Of a DNA stretch of 64,000 bases, positions 30,419-38,706 are shown in pieces (within the stretch, counting starts at the first letter, position 1; every line of letters begins with the position of its first letter). The notes under the pieces were generated by a model, which saw only the letters and a list, made by a program, of their open reading frames with translations, did no database searches and had not been told where the DNA came from. The stretch spans positions 62,001-126,000 of the forward strand of contig NZ_JAMOHV010000007.1 in the NCBI RefSeq assembly GCF_024448505.1. Reading direction: 5' to 3'. The position numbers and the translations under genes were made by a program. The stretch is from Stutzerimonas degradans (GTDB lineage Bacteria > Pseudomonadota > Gammaproteobacteria > Pseudomonadales > Pseudomonadaceae).

Positions 30419-31414
30419 TCAGCCGCCGGTCATACTCATGAAGCGCACCACCTGGACCTGATCGTCGGTATTGAAATGGTGCTTCTCCGGCTTGAGCTGC
30501 AGCGCATCGACCAGCGCATTGCGCAGGCGCTCGGCGTCGCCCGGATGGGCACGCATCAGGCTTTTGAGGTCCAGCGCGCCCTCATGCCCCAGACAGAGCA
30601 CCAGCTTGCCCTCGGCGGTGACCCGCACGCGGTTGCAGCTGCCGCAGAAGTTGTTGCTGTGCGGGGAGATGAAACCGACCTGAGTCTGCGTCCCGGCCAC
30701 CTGCCAGTAACGCGACGGCCCGCCGGTGGCATGGCTGCTGCGCACCAGCGGGTAGCGCGTTTCGATGCGTTGGCGCACTTCGTCGCTGGAGCAGAAGGTG
30801 ACGTGCCGCTCGTGGCTGGACACGCTGCCCAGCGGCATCTCCTCGATGAAGCTGATATCCAGCCCGCGGTCGATGGCGAACGTCACCAGATCGATGATTT
30901 CGTCGTCGTTGCGACCCTTCAGAATCACGCTATTGAGCTTGATGCGCTTGAAGCCCGCCGCGCGTGCCGCCTCGATGCCGACCAACACGCGCTCCAGGCG
31001 ATCACGCCGGGTCAATTCGGCGAAACGCTCGCGCTTGAGCGAATCCAGGCTGATGTTCAAGCGCTTCACGCCCGCCTCGCGCAGCGTCGAGGCCAGCGCG
31101 TGCAACTGCGAGCCGTTGGTGGTGATGGCCAGATCTTCCAACTCCTCGCGCGCACCGAGCCGCGCCAGCAGCGTCGGCAGCCCCTTGCGCACCAGCGGCT
31201 CGCCGCCGGTCACGCGAATGCGCTTCACGCCCAGGCTGATGAAGGCATCGGCGACGGCGTACAGCTCTTCCAGGCTGAGGATTTCCTCGCGCGGCGCGAA
31301 GACCATGTCCTCGCTCATGCAGTAGGTGCAACGGAAATCGCAGCGATCGGTCACCGACAAGCGGAGGTACGTGATACGCCGGCCGAACGGGTCGACCAAC
31401 TGTGAATCGGACAT
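30419..31414 (-). CDS. moaA: GTP 3',8-cyclase MoaA (molybdenum cofactor biosynthesis)
   Basis: A 331-residue radical-SAM enzyme that turns GTP into 3',8-cyclo-7,8-dihydro-GTP, the first step of molybdopterin synthesis. The SAM cluster motif C-x3-C-x2-C is in TDRCDFRCTYCMSE. The C-terminal second iron-sulphur cluster has CGSCNRVRVTAEGKLVLCLG. The chain ends in the conserved Gly-Gly (MSMTGG), needed for activity in characterised MoaA. The start MSDSQLVDPFGR is preferred over one four codons upstream. No other moa gene is adjacent. Confidence 0.95.
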   Translation of the reverse strand: MSDSQLVDPFGRRITYLRLSVTDRCDFRCTYCMSEDMVFAPREEILSLEELYAVADAFISLGVKRIRVTGGEPLVRKGLPTLLARLGAREELEDLAITTNGSQLHALASTLREAGVKRLNISLDSLKRERFAELTRRDRLERVLVGIEAARAAGFKRIKLNSVILKGRNDDEIIDLVTFAIDRGLDISFIEEMPLGSVSSHERHVTFCSSDEVRQRIETRYPLVRSSHATGGPSRYWQVAGTQTQVGFISPHSNNFCGSCNRVRVTAEGKLVLCLGHEGALDLKSLMRAHPGDAERLRNALVDALQLKPEKHHFNTDDQVQVVRFMSMTGG

Positions 31415-31578
31415 GAGCGTCTCCAACTGCCTTGCTGTCCCCTTGTGCCCAGCCTATGCGCTCGGAGCGATTCAGGCAAAGTCTTAAGCCCACCGTTCGG
31501 CGCCGGGAGCGCCAGCAATCATCCCGAACGGCATCGGCAGCGGGCTGTCACAGCTTCAGATTCGCTACCAGCGGGACG

Positions 31579-31998
31579 ATGCGCATGCCTTTGCTGAAAC
31601 TGCTGCATTTCGCAGCCCTGCTCTGCTGGTGCGGGTCGCTGCTGTACCTGCCGGCGCTGATTAGCGCCGGAACGCGGTCGGGCGACCGGCTGTTCTACCG
31701 CGACCACGCGCACCTCACCCGCCTGGTTTTCACCCTGATCAGCACCCCGGCGGCCCTGCTGGCGATCGGCTCCGGTACGGCCCTGTTCCTGCGCGACGGC
31801 ACGCTCGCTGGCTGGCTGATCATGAAACTCACGGTGGTCACCGCGATGGCGCTCTGCCACGCGCTATGCGGCGTGCTGGTGCTGCGCGTGGAACGCGCGC
31901 CCGAGCGCAGCGTGACACGCCAGTGCCTGGCCATCGGCGTGCTGGTACCGCTGCTGATCGTCATCACGCTCTGGCTGGTGCTGGCCAAACCGTTCTGA
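31579..31998 (+). CDS. CopD-family small membrane protein
   Basis: A 139-residue integral membrane protein with four predicted helices and a CopD-type arrangement: LLHFAALLCWCGSLLYLPALI, then LTRLVFTLISTPAALLAIGSGTALFL, then IMKLTVVTAMALCHALCGVLVL, then a last hydrophobic segment. Histidines H8 (KLLHFA) and those in YRDHAH could bind metal or haem. CopD-domain proteins are linked to copper uptake, and this gene lies 0.6 kb upstream of a copper-dependent oxidase, so a role in copper supply is a guess. It is divergent from moaA and convergent with the next gene. Confidence 0.72.
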   Translation: MRMPLLKLLHFAALLCWCGSLLYLPALISAGTRSGDRLFYRDHAHLTRLVFTLISTPAALLAIGSGTALFLRDGTLAGWLIMKLTVVTAMALCHALCGVLVLRVERAPERSVTRQCLAIGVLVPLLIVITLWLVLAKPF

Positions 31999-32050
31999 CC
32001 GAGGAATGACCGTCCGCATGACCGCTAAACCGGCGTCGCCCGAAACGATC

Positions 32051-32518
32051 CTAGCTATCGAGCTCGACGCCCACGGCATGCTCGTACACCAGCCTTCCGC
32101 CGAGAAACGCGGCCAGCGAAATGAGCACGGCCGTCAGCAGCGAGAGGAACAGCCCCCACAGCGCATCGCTGTCGCCGCCATCGATGCCCTTGTAGCGCAG
32201 CAGCCAGTTCAGCGACGCCAGCGAGAGCATCATCACGGCAAGGATCGCGTGGCACCAGGCAGTGACCTTGCGGCGTATCTGAGCCACGCTGAGCAAATCG
32301 ACCACCCCGGCGATACTCGCCAGCCAGCCACCGATGGCGCCGACGCCGGCCAGCCAGAGGCCGGCACGCGACCAGAACGGATCGAGCGTCCACAGGAAGG
32401 CGAGATCGACCGGCACCAGACCAAGCAGGGCAGCAACCGGAAAGTGGATCATCATCGGATGCAACGGATGGCCGGCAATCGCGGCGTTGCTGCTGATGGA
32501 CTCGCGATCGATGGCCAT
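32051..32518 (-). CDS. DUF2231-family membrane protein
   Basis: A 155-residue protein with about four membrane helices and the DUF2231 opening GHPLHPMMIHFPVALLG-like (AAIAGHPLHPMMIHFPVAALLGLVP). The paired His residues in that motif recur in the family and suggest haem or metal binding, but function is not established. It is divergent from the oxidase subunit II gene with a gap of only 42 bp, so their promoters must overlap, and co-regulation with the oxidase is plausible. The start MAIDRESISSNAAIAG is preferred, because the longer reading runs into the oxidase gene. Confidence 0.75.
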   Translation of the reverse strand: MAIDRESISSNAAIAGHPLHPMMIHFPVAALLGLVPVDLAFLWTLDPFWSRAGLWLAGVGAIGGWLASIAGVVDLLSVAQIRRKVTAWCHAILAVMMLSLASLNWLLRYKGIDGGDSDALWGLFLSLLTAVLISLAAFLGGRLVYEHAVGVELDS

Positions 32519-32560
32519 CCGTCCCTCCCAGGCGTTGGTCTTGTCTGCACCGCCGATAAG

Positions 32561-33556
32561 GTGAAGCGCGGTGGCGAATTCAAGCAATGGACAACTCTGG
32601 TGCTGGCAGTTCCGGTGCTGGCGGGTTGCCAGGGCCAGCAATCGGCGCTCGACCCGGCCGGGCCGATGGCGCGCGACGTGGCGAACGTGTGGTGGGCGAT
32701 GTTTGGTTTCTCCGCACTGGTGCTGCTGGTCGTCTGCGCACTTTGGATACACGCCATGCTTCGCCAGCCGCGCGAGGTCGATGCCGCGCGGGCCAGGCGC
32801 ATCAATCGGAACTGGCTGGTCGGTGGCGGCCTGATATTACCGACCGCCAGCATCCTCGCCCTGCTCGCCTTTGGCGTGCCCGCCGGCCGCGGCATGCTGC
32901 CGTTACCGGTGCCCGGCGAGCAGCCGCTGCGTATCGAAATCACCGGCCACCAATGGTGGTGGGAGGTGCGCTACCCGGACAGCGGTGTGGTGACGGCCAA
33001 CCAGTTCATCCTGCCGGTCGACCGACCGCTGGACGTGGTGGTGACCAGTGCCGACGTGGTCCATTCGTTCTGGGTGCCGCGCCTGGGCGGCAAGCTGGAC
33101 ATGATTCCGGGCCGGAGCAACACCCTGCGCCTCGCCGCCAGCGAAACCGGTGTGATGCGCGGGCAATGCGCCGAATTCTGCGGTAGCCAGCACGCGCACA
33201 TGATCCTGCATGTCGAGGTGCTGGAAGCGGACGCCTTCGACCGCTGGCTGGCCGCACGCGGTTCGCTGGCACACAGCCCGGCGCCTGGCGCTGCCGGTCA
33301 GGTCTTCGACGAGCGCTGCGGCCAGTGCCACCGCGTCGCCGGTGTCAGTGAAGGTACGCGCGCGCCGGATCTGAGCGATCTCGCCAGCCGACCGACGCTG
33401 GGCGCCGGCGTTATCGCCAACGACGCGGAAGCCCTGCGCCGCTGGCTGCGCGAGCACCAGAGCCTCAAGCACGGCAATGCCATGCCGAACCACGACGATA
33501 TTCCCGCCGAGACGCTCGACCAGCTCGCCGACTGGCTGGAGACCCTTGCACCATGA
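32561..33556 (+). CDS. coxB: caa3-type cytochrome c oxidase subunit II with C-terminal cytochrome c
   Basis: A 331-residue lipoprotein. The signal peptide ends in a lipobox (VPVLAGC). Two membrane helices are followed by the CuA domain: aromatic GHQWWWEVRYPD, first copper His in DVVHSFWVPRLGGK, and CAEFCGSQHAHM with both Cys, His and Met ligands. The last 85 residues are a fused class I cytochrome c with CGQCHR and an axial Met in GNAMPNHDD, the hallmark of caa3 oxidases. The GTG start chosen gives a normal lipoprotein signal. The stop overlaps the next ATG by 4 bases. Confidence 0.88.
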   Translation: MKRGGEFKQWTTLVLAVPVLAGCQGQQSALDPAGPMARDVANVWWAMFGFSALVLLVVCALWIHAMLRQPREVDAARARRINRNWLVGGGLILPTASILALLAFGVPAGRGMLPLPVPGEQPLRIEITGHQWWWEVRYPDSGVVTANQFILPVDRPLDVVVTSADVVHSFWVPRLGGKLDMIPGRSNTLRLAASETGVMRGQCAEFCGSQHAHMILHVEVLEADAFDRWLAARGSLAHSPAPGAAGQVFDERCGQCHRVAGVSEGTRAPDLSDLASRPTLGAGVIANDAEALRRWLREHQSLKHGNAMPNHDDIPAETLDQLADWLETLAP

Positions 33557-36081
33557 ACACGCGATCCAACAGCGCCGCGCCCGCAACCGATCCCGACCAG
33601 CTGCATGACCAGTTCAATGAAGTCTGGGGCAACCCGCGCGGCTGGCGCGCGCTGACCATCGTCAACCACACCACCATCGGCCTGCGCTTCCTGGTCACCG
33701 GCGCCTTCTTCTTCCTGGTCGGTGGGCTGCTGGCGATGCTGATCCGTACCCAGCTCGCGCTGCCCGGCTATCAGCTGATGGAGCCGGACGTCTACAACCA
33801 GGTCTTCACCATGCACGGCACGGTGATGATGTTCCTCTTCGCGGTGCCGATGATGGAGGGGCTGGCGGTCTACCTGATCCCGAAGATGCTCGGCGCACGC
33901 GATCTGGTGTTTCCCCGGCTCTCCGCGCTGGGCTACTTCTGCTACCTGTTCGGCGGGCTGATCCTGCTGTCGAGCATCTTTCTCGACGTCGCGCCCAAGG
34001 CGGGCTGGTTCATGTACACGCCGCTGTCCAGTTCCGCCCATACGCCGGGCGTGAATTCGGACTTCTGGCTGCTGGGCATCACCTTCGTCGAGATTTCCGC
34101 GGTGAGCGCGGGCGCCGAACTGGTGGTGTCGATCCTGCGCACCCGCGCCAGCGGCATGGCGCTGCACAAGATGCCGCTATACGCGTGGTACATCCTGGTG
34201 ATGGCGATGATGATCGTCGTCGGCTTCCCGCCGCTCATCCTGGGTTCGATCCTGCTGGAGCTGGAACGCGCCGCCGACATGCCGTTCTTCGACGTCGCCC
34301 GCGGCGGCGATCCGGTGCTCTGGCAGCACCTGTTCTGGCTGTTCGGCCACCCGGAGGTGTACATCATCTTCCTGCCCGGCGCCGGGATCGTCTCGACACT
34401 TATCCCGGTGTTCTGCCAGCGCCCGCTGGTGGGTTATCGCTGGGTCGTGCTGGGCGTGCTGACCACCGGTTTCATCAGTTTCGGGCTGTGGGTACACCAC
34501 ATGTTCACCGTCGGCATCCCGCAGCTGGCACAGGCGTTTTTTTCGGCGGCGAGCATGCTGGTGGCGATCCCGACCGGCGTGCAGATCTTCGCCTGGATCG
34601 CCACGCTCTGGCTGGGCCGGCCGGTGTACCGGGTGCCGATGCTCTGGCTGGTGGGCTTTCTGCTCGTCTTCGTTGCCGGCGGGCTGACCGGGGTGATGCT
34701 GGCGCTGGTGCCGTTCAACTGGCAGGTGCATGACACCCACTTCGTCGTCGCGCACATGCATTACGTATTGGTCGGCGGTATGTTCTTCCCGTTGATGGCG
34801 GGGCTGTACTACTGGTTGCCGCACTTCTCCGGGCGCATGCCTTCGGAACGGCTCGGCCGCTGGGGTTTCTGGCTGTTCTTCATCGGCTTCAACGCGACCT
34901 TTCTGATCATGCACTGGACCGGACTGATCGGCATGCCGCGGCGGGTCTATACCTACGACACGGGCCTGGGCTGGGACATGCCCAACCTGGTGTCGTCGAT
35001 CGGCAGTTTCATCATGGCTGCCGGCGTCGCCACCATCCTGCTGGATATCCTGTTGCACTTTCGCTTCGGCGTTCCCGCGCCGAAGAACCCGTGGAAGGCC
35101 GATACCCTGGAGTGGGCGACCAGTCTGCCGCCCAGCGCGTACAACTTCGTCAGCCTCCCCGATGTCACCGACCGCCACCCGCTGTGGCAGGACCCGGACC
35201 TGCCAGACAGCATCGCCCGCGGCGAGCATGCGCTGACGGTGATCGACCATGGCCGGCGGGAAACCTGGGGCGTCGACCCGCTGACCGGCAGAATCCGCGA
35301 AATCATCCATCTGCCGGGCAACAGCTGGCTGCCCTTCATCACGGCGCTGTTTCTGACTGTCCTGTGCCTGAGCCTGTTGAACAAGGCCTACTGGCTCGCC
35401 CTGGCGGCAACCATCGCCACCGCAGTGGTCGTGCTGCGCTGGTCGTGGGAAAACGGCGCGCATCCTGCCGCCGCACCGGATGCCCGCACCCAGCCTGGCG
35501 AGCCGCCGCTGCACTCGCGCACCTTCGACGGGCCGGGGCTGTGGGGCATGGGCGTCACGCTGCTGGCCGATGGCGCGCTGTACCTGTCGTTGCTGTTCGG
35601 TTGGTTCTACCTGTGGACCGTATCGCCGCAATGGCGCGTGCCGGACGATCAGCTGAACGGCGGGCCGATGCTGGTGAGCGCACTGCTGCTCAGCGCTGGC
35701 ACCTTCTGGCTGCATCGCCTGATCAAACGTCTGCGCGCCGGCGATCATCGTGGCCTGCTAGGACAACTGGCGCTGCTCGCGCTGCTGGCCCTGGTGCAGT
35801 CGGCGCTGCTGCTTTGGCTGTTGCTCGACGCGGAACTGGCGCCAACCGAAACGGCCCACGATGCGGTGATCTTCGTCCTGCTCGCCTACAGCCTGTTCCA
35901 TTGCGCGCTGGCGGCAGTCGTCACCGGCCTGCAGGCCTGGCGGGTGAGCTACGGCTATGTCGGCGAAGCCGCGCCGTACGAGCCGGTGGTGGTCGAACAG
36001 CTCTGGTACTACAACCTTGGCGTGCTCTGGGTCAGCTATGCGGCGATCGTACTGTTCCCGTCGACCTGGGGAGGCGTTTGA
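33553..36081 (+). CDS. Cytochrome c oxidase fused subunit I-III
   Basis: An 842-residue fusion. Residues 1-560 are haem-copper oxidase subunit I: haem a ligand H88 (TMHGTVM), CuB/Tyr motif GHPEVY with E268 and Y270, CuB His pair H315-H316, and H401/H403 in AHMHYV. After a linker, the last 220 residues are subunit III-like (DGPGLWGMGVTLLADGALYLSLLFGWFY to LWYYNLGVLWVSYAAIVLF). Atypical: the K-channel Lys of IPTGxKIF is Q344; D-channel Asn positions are V106 (usually Asn in GFxNYL) and S124 (usually Asn in FPRLN), while the channel-entry D117 and E268 are kept. It reduces O2 with electrons from cytochrome c. Confidence 0.93.
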   Translation: MNTRSNSAAPATDPDQLHDQFNEVWGNPRGWRALTIVNHTTIGLRFLVTGAFFFLVGGLLAMLIRTQLALPGYQLMEPDVYNQVFTMHGTVMMFLFAVPMMEGLAVYLIPKMLGARDLVFPRLSALGYFCYLFGGLILLSSIFLDVAPKAGWFMYTPLSSSAHTPGVNSDFWLLGITFVEISAVSAGAELVVSILRTRASGMALHKMPLYAWYILVMAMMIVVGFPPLILGSILLELERAADMPFFDVARGGDPVLWQHLFWLFGHPEVYIIFLPGAGIVSTLIPVFCQRPLVGYRWVVLGVLTTGFISFGLWVHHMFTVGIPQLAQAFFSAASMLVAIPTGVQIFAWIATLWLGRPVYRVPMLWLVGFLLVFVAGGLTGVMLALVPFNWQVHDTHFVVAHMHYVLVGGMFFPLMAGLYYWLPHFSGRMPSERLGRWGFWLFFIGFNATFLIMHWTGLIGMPRRVYTYDTGLGWDMPNLVSSIGSFIMAAGVATILLDILLHFRFGVPAPKNPWKADTLEWATSLPPSAYNFVSLPDVTDRHPLWQDPDLPDSIARGEHALTVIDHGRRETWGVDPLTGRIREIIHLPGNSWLPFITALFLTVLCLSLLNKAYWLALAATIATAVVVLRWSWENGAHPAAAPDARTQPGEPPLHSRTFDGPGLWGMGVTLLADGALYLSLLFGWFYLWTVSPQWRVPDDQLNGGPMLVSALLLSAGTFWLHRLIKRLRAGDHRGLLGQLALLALLALVQSALLLWLLLDAELAPTETAHDAVIFVLLAYSLFHCALAAVVTGLQAWRVSYGYVGEAAPYEPVVVEQLWYYNLGVLWVSYAAIVLFPSTWGGV

Positions 36082-36440
36082 TGAAACCTGCGCTCGGCTC
36101 GCCGTTCCACCCGCTGCAGATCATCGTCGGCCTGGTCGTCTGGAGCCTGTGGTTCGTGGCGATCTACGGCGGTCAGGCGATTGCCTGCCGAGTCAGCCCA
36201 CCCGACCCCGCAGAGGGGGTGTGGAACTGGCTGAACGGCAGCCTCGGCCTGCTGACGTTGCTGACCCTTGTGCTGCTGCTTGGCCTGATGCGCTATTTCT
36301 GGCGGCTGTCTCGCCAGCGTCCGTCATTGAACGAGCGCGAGCTGTTCGTGACGAAACTGGCCGCCGGCGTGCACCTGATTGCCGCGCTGGCGACTGCGTT
36401 CGTCGGCGCACCGCTGCTGCAGCTGCCGCCGTGTCTGTGA
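36081..36440 (+). CDS. Small membrane protein of the caa3 oxidase operon
   Basis: A 119-residue protein with three predicted helices (IIVGLVVWSLWFVAIYGGQAIAC, LGLLTLLTLVLLLGLMRYF, LAAGVHLIAALATAFVGAPLLQL). It starts in the stop of the I-III gene (TGATG), so it is translationally coupled to the oxidase. I do not recognise a characterised family. It may be an accessory subunit (subunit IV-like) or assembly partner; position is the only argument. A C-terminal Cys (LPPCL) and a periplasmic CRVSPPDP segment are visible. Confidence 0.75.
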   Translation: MKPALGSPFHPLQIIVGLVVWSLWFVAIYGGQAIACRVSPPDPAEGVWNWLNGSLGLLTLLTLVLLLGLMRYFWRLSRQRPSLNERELFVTKLAAGVHLIAALATAFVGAPLLQLPPCL

Positions 36441-37255
36441 GCGCGTGGGCGCTGGTACCGCTGCTGGGCCTGTCGACGCCGGCCCTGGCCCACGGCTTGT
36501 TCGACGCGCAGCTGAGCGAACGTGCCCCGCTGCTGTTGAGCGCGCTGCTCATTGGCAGTGCCTGGCTGCTCTACGCGCTCGGTGCGCGCCACGTGCCGCC
36601 CAGGCGCAGCGAAGCGTTCTGCCTTCACAGCGCCATGCTGGTGGCCGCGTTTGCCGTCTTCGGCCCCATCGACGACTGGGCGCAACGCAGCACCAGCTGG
36701 CACATGACCCAGCACATGCTGTTCATCGTAGTGATCGCGCCGTTGTGGGCGCTGGCGCGCCCGCTGCCGCAGTGGCGCGGCGTCACCGGCCGCTTCGCGC
36801 AACCGCTGTGGACGTCCATCCTGCGCGCCGGCCGCTACCCGACCCTGCTGGCGCTGCTGCATGGCGCGGTGATCTGGATCTGGCACACGCCGAAACTCTA
36901 TGTGCTGGCGCTGGACAACCTGTGGTGGCATGCCGTCGAGCACGCCTGTTTCCTGTTCAGCGGCTGGCTGTTCTGGTGGTCGGTGCTGCGCGCCAATCCG
37001 AAGCAGGTGCCGCAGGCGCTGATGGCCGTGGTGCTGACGCTGATGCACACCGGCCTGCTCGGCGCCCTGCTTACCTTCGGCACAGTCTCGTTCTACGGCA
37101 CGGGTCGTGCGGTGGAGGATCAGCAGCTGGCGGGGCTGCTCATGTGGGTGCCGGGCGGGTTGGTCTACCTGCTCGGTGGCGGCTGGATCGCCTGGCGCTG
37201 GCTGACGCGAATCTGGCGACGCCAGCCGGCGCACCGGCTCGATCAATCATCCTGA
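36431..37255 (+). CDS. ctaG: Cytochrome c oxidase assembly protein, caa3_CtaG family
   Basis: About 274 residues with seven predicted membrane helices after a signal-like first segment. Family landmarks are GPIDDWAQRSTSWHMTQHMLFIVVIAPLWALARPLP, IWIWHTPKLYVLALDNLWWHAVEHACFLFSGWLFWW and MHTGLLGALLTFG. Bacillus CtaG is needed for a functional caa3 oxidase and is thought to help place copper; the His and Met pairs here fit metal handling. GTG at 36431 or 36437 is the likely start, overlapping the previous stop. The 3' end overlaps the convergent efflux gene by 13 bp. Confidence 0.85.
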   Translation: MSVSAWALVPLLGLSTPALAHGLFDAQLSERAPLLLSALLIGSAWLLYALGARHVPPRRSEAFCLHSAMLVAAFAVFGPIDDWAQRSTSWHMTQHMLFIVVIAPLWALARPLPQWRGVTGRFAQPLWTSILRAGRYPTLLALLHGAVIWIWHTPKLYVLALDNLWWHAVEHACFLFSGWLFWWSVLRANPKQVPQALMAVVLTLMHTGLLGALLTFGTVSFYGTGRAVEDQQLAGLLMWVPGGLVYLLGGGWIAWRWLTRIWRRQPAHRLDQSS

Positions 37256-38706
37256 CCACGTTCGCTCGACAGCACCGGCTCCTGCTGCAGTTGCTCGATC
37301 TGCCAGCCGCCACCCAGCGCGGCGATCAGCTGCACGCTGGTCACGAGGCGGTCGCCCAGCAGCGTCAGGTTGGTGCGCTGGTTGTTCAGCGCGGTGGTCT
37401 GCACCGTCACCACGCTCAGGTAATCGACGGTGCCGGCGCGATACTGGTTCTCGATCAGCCGCAGCGACTCCTGCGCGGCGTCCAGCGCTTCGCGTTGCAC
37501 CACGGCTTCCTCATCGAGCACGCGCAGCTGCACGAGGTAATCCTCGACCTCGCGGAAGCTGTCGAGCACCGTTTGCCGGTAGGTCGCCACGGTCTGGTCG
37601 TAGGCCGCCTCGGCACGCTCCAGTTCGGCACGCCGGCCGCCGAAATCCAGCAGCGTCAGCGCCAGCTGCGGGCCGAGCGACCAGAATCGGTTCGGCACCT
37701 CGAACAGCTGGTTGAAGCTGCTGTTGCGATAGCCACCGCTGGCCGACAGGGTCAAGTCGGGATACCAGGCCGCCTCGGCGATGCCGATCTCGGCGTTGGC
37801 GGCCATCACCTCGCGCTCGGCCGCGGCGACATCCGGGCGCCGCTCCAGCAGTTGCGACGGTAACGCCAGCGGCACCTCGGGCAGCGATGGGATGTCATCG
37901 CGCACGGCGATGCTCAGCTCGGCAGGCGGCACACCGATCAACACCGCGATGGCATGTTCCAGCTGTGCCCGCTGCCACTTCAGATCGATGGCCTGCGCCT
38001 GCGTGCTCTTGAGCTGAGTCTGCGCCTGGGCAACGTCGGATTTGGGCACGATGCCGGCGCGGTACTGATTCTCCGTGAGGCGCAGCGAGCGCGCGTAGGC
38101 AGCAACCGTCTGATCGAGCAGGCGCTGTTGCTCGTCCATCACCCGCAATTGCAGGTAGGTCTGCACCAGCTCGGCCTGCAAACTCAGACGGACCGCCGCG
38201 AGATCGGCCGCGCTGGCCTGCATGGTTGCGCGATTGGCTTCCAAACCGCGGCGCAGCCGGCCCCAGAGATCCAGCTCCCAGGATGCACTGAGCCCCGCCT
38301 CGTAGCTCTCGCTTACACCGGCACTGACATTGGACGAACTGCTGCCAGTGGTCTGCCGCGAGCGCGTCACCCCGGCATTACCGGACAGCGTGGGGAACAG
38401 CTGCGAGCGCGCGCTGCGCACAAGCGCGCGCGCCTGGCGATACTGCGCTTCGGCCACGGCGAGGTTCTGGTTGGACACGTTCAGTCGGCTCACCAGCGCA
38501 TCCAGCTCGGCGTCGCCGTACAGCTTCCACCAGTCGCCGCGCTGCAGGGCGTCGGCCGGTGCCGCGCTCTTCCAGCCTTCGGCCTGCTTGAACGCGTGGG
38601 CATCCGGCAGCTGCGGGCGCTGGTAATCCGGGCCGAGGGTGCAGGCGCCAAGCGCAAGGGACATGACGATCACGGCCAATGGACGGAGGGTGCAGCTCGG
38701 ACTCAT
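37243..38706 (-). CDS. opmB: Outer-membrane efflux lipoprotein (OpmB/OprM-like)
   Basis: A 487-residue TolC-family channel with a lipobox (LALGACTLGPDYQRP). Duplicated OEP halves are visible: NLAVAEAQYRQARALVRSARSQLFPTLSG in the first, and NAEIGIAEAAWYPDLTLSASGGYRNSSF with QYRAGTVDYLSVVTVQTTALNNQ in the second. It is the last gene of a four-gene RND efflux operon; its ATG overlaps the stop of the RND gene before it (ATGA). This matches MuxABC-OpmB of P. aeruginosa. Confidence 0.92.
   Translation of the reverse strand: MSPSCTLRPLAVIVMSLALGACTLGPDYQRPQLPDAHAFKQAEGWKSAAPADALQRGDWWKLYGDAELDALVSRLNVSNQNLAVAEAQYRQARALVRSARSQLFPTLSGNAGVTRSRQTTGSSSSNVSAGVSESYEAGLSASWELDLWGRLRRGLEANRATMQASAADLAAVRLSLQAELVQTYLQLRVMDEQQRLLDQTVAAYARSLRLTENQYRAGIVPKSDVAQAQTQLKSTQAQAIDLKWQRAQLEHAIAVLIGVPPAELSIAVRDDIPSLPEVPLALPSQLLERRPDVAAAEREVMAANAEIGIAEAAWYPDLTLSASGGYRNSSFNQLFEVPNRFWSLGPQLALTLLDFGGRRAELERAEAAYDQTVATYRQTVLDSFREVEDYLVQLRVLDEEAVVQREALDAAQESLRLIENQYRAGTVDYLSVVTVQTTALNNQRTNLTLLGDRLVTSVQLIAALGGGWQIEQLQQEPVLSSERGQDD

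Noticed and set aside
32006-32560. Long N-terminal extension of the oxidase subunit II reading
   Set aside because: It overlaps the convincing DUF2231 gene on the other strand and its residues are Arg/Gln-rich. The lipoprotein signal begins at about 32561.
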